Assembly (NCBI RefSeq): GCF_037038585.1
Contig: NC_092520.1
Coordinates: 116,904,501 to 116,968,500, forward strand
DNA: 64,000 bases
Reading direction: 5' to 3'
Origin: Patagioenas fasciata
Taxonomy: Eukaryota; Chordata; Aves; Columbiformes; Columbidae
This document shows, piece by piece, positions 63,603 through 64,000 of the stretch. Within the stretch, counting starts at the first letter, position 1. Each line of letters starts with the position of its first letter. Both the position numbers and the translations under genes were made by a program. Under the pieces are notes generated by a model. That model did no database searches. It was given only the letters and a program-made list of their open reading frames with translations, and had not been told where the DNA came from.

Positions 63603-64000
63603 AGGAACTTAAGTGCAATATAAGCAAACATCAGTGTTTTGGGGAGAGATTGCTCAGGCACCAACTCACTTTCCTCTGCCAGGGTACTGCCCACTCACAT
63701 CTATCTGCCAGATTATGAGACGAGAAGGCAGGGAGAGCTGGTAGGCTGCATATCACAGAAGGGCTGTGTTGGGTCAATATGTGAGATGGCACAGTGCAAG
63801 ACTTACGGTCCTGTTCTGCTTGATATCAGAGCTGCATCACTACCTGCTATGAACTCACTCGAACTGCCCCAAGGCCTGTAAGCTGTGATTGATCACACAG
63901 TCACTGACAGAAGGAACCTTTTTTTTTTTTTGCTTCTCTGTAGTTAAAATGTCTGTTTACCAGCACTTTATTCACCTAGAGCCTGATTTTAGTCTCAAAA

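Larger units (their letters stand above)
62774..64000 (+). other. MXRA5: Start of the MXRA5 intron after the first coding exon
   Basis: Read-through beyond the donor encodes no LRR sequence. The interval holds a T-run (about 62827-62842), the second mariner-like element (63059-63267), a T/G-rich simple repeat (63514-63602) and unique AT-rich DNA to the window edge. No second MXRA5 exon was found. Confidence 0.65.

Noticed and set aside
1-64000. CRISPR arrays, tRNA or rRNA genes, bacterial operons
   Set aside because: No regularly spaced repeats, no cloverleaf A/B-box pairs and no rRNA-like sequence were seen. The genome is clearly vertebrate.

Overview
This is vertebrate nuclear DNA and almost certainly from a bird. 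It has no operons and a low gene density. Its interspersed repeats are dominated by CR1 LINEs with the typical avian octamer-like 3' ends, plus endogenous-retrovirus LTRs of a type common in birds. Only one protein-coding exon could be recognised: the first coding exon of an MXRA5 (matrix-remodelling associated 5, adlican) orthologue on the + strand near the right edge (62582 to about 62773). It carries a signal peptide and the cysteine cluster of a leucine-rich-repeat N-terminal cap.

Layout. 1-3690: unique AT-rich DNA. 3691-6040: a long 5'-truncated CR1 whose reverse transcriptase is still largely readable. 8203-9737: an older CR1 split by a 651-bp solo LTR (8939-9589). 9738-58240: a gene desert with unique AT-rich DNA, short tandem repeats, small CR1 remnants (26842, 30340, 35035), an old 640-bp CR1 copy (33545-34182) and a 210-bp non-autonomous mariner-like element (21272-21481). 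58242-58553: an ATT microsatellite followed by an LTR fragment. 59340-60915: a strong CpG island with GC boxes, an inverted CCAAT pair and two good 5' splice sites. 60988-62400: an AT-rich stretch, probably the first intron. 62401-62773: a compact promoter-like/acceptor region and the MXRA5 first coding exon. 62774-64000: the start of the next intron, which contains a second copy (63059-63267) of the same mariner-like element.

How it fits together. The right-hand 5 kb looks like the 5' end of MXRA5, with a CpG-island promoter and possibly a second, TATA-containing start just upstream of the coding exon. The remaining ~58 kb is the upstream intergenic region. In human the MXRA5 5' flank is also a long gene-poor interval. 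The most interesting hidden signal is the pair of 209/210-bp mariner-like elements 42 kb apart. They share terminal inverted repeats and a 46-bp identical core. On the minus strand both still encode a stop-terminated GNIEHL tail resembling the C-terminus of mariner-type transposases. No tRNA, rRNA, CRISPR array or second gene was found.
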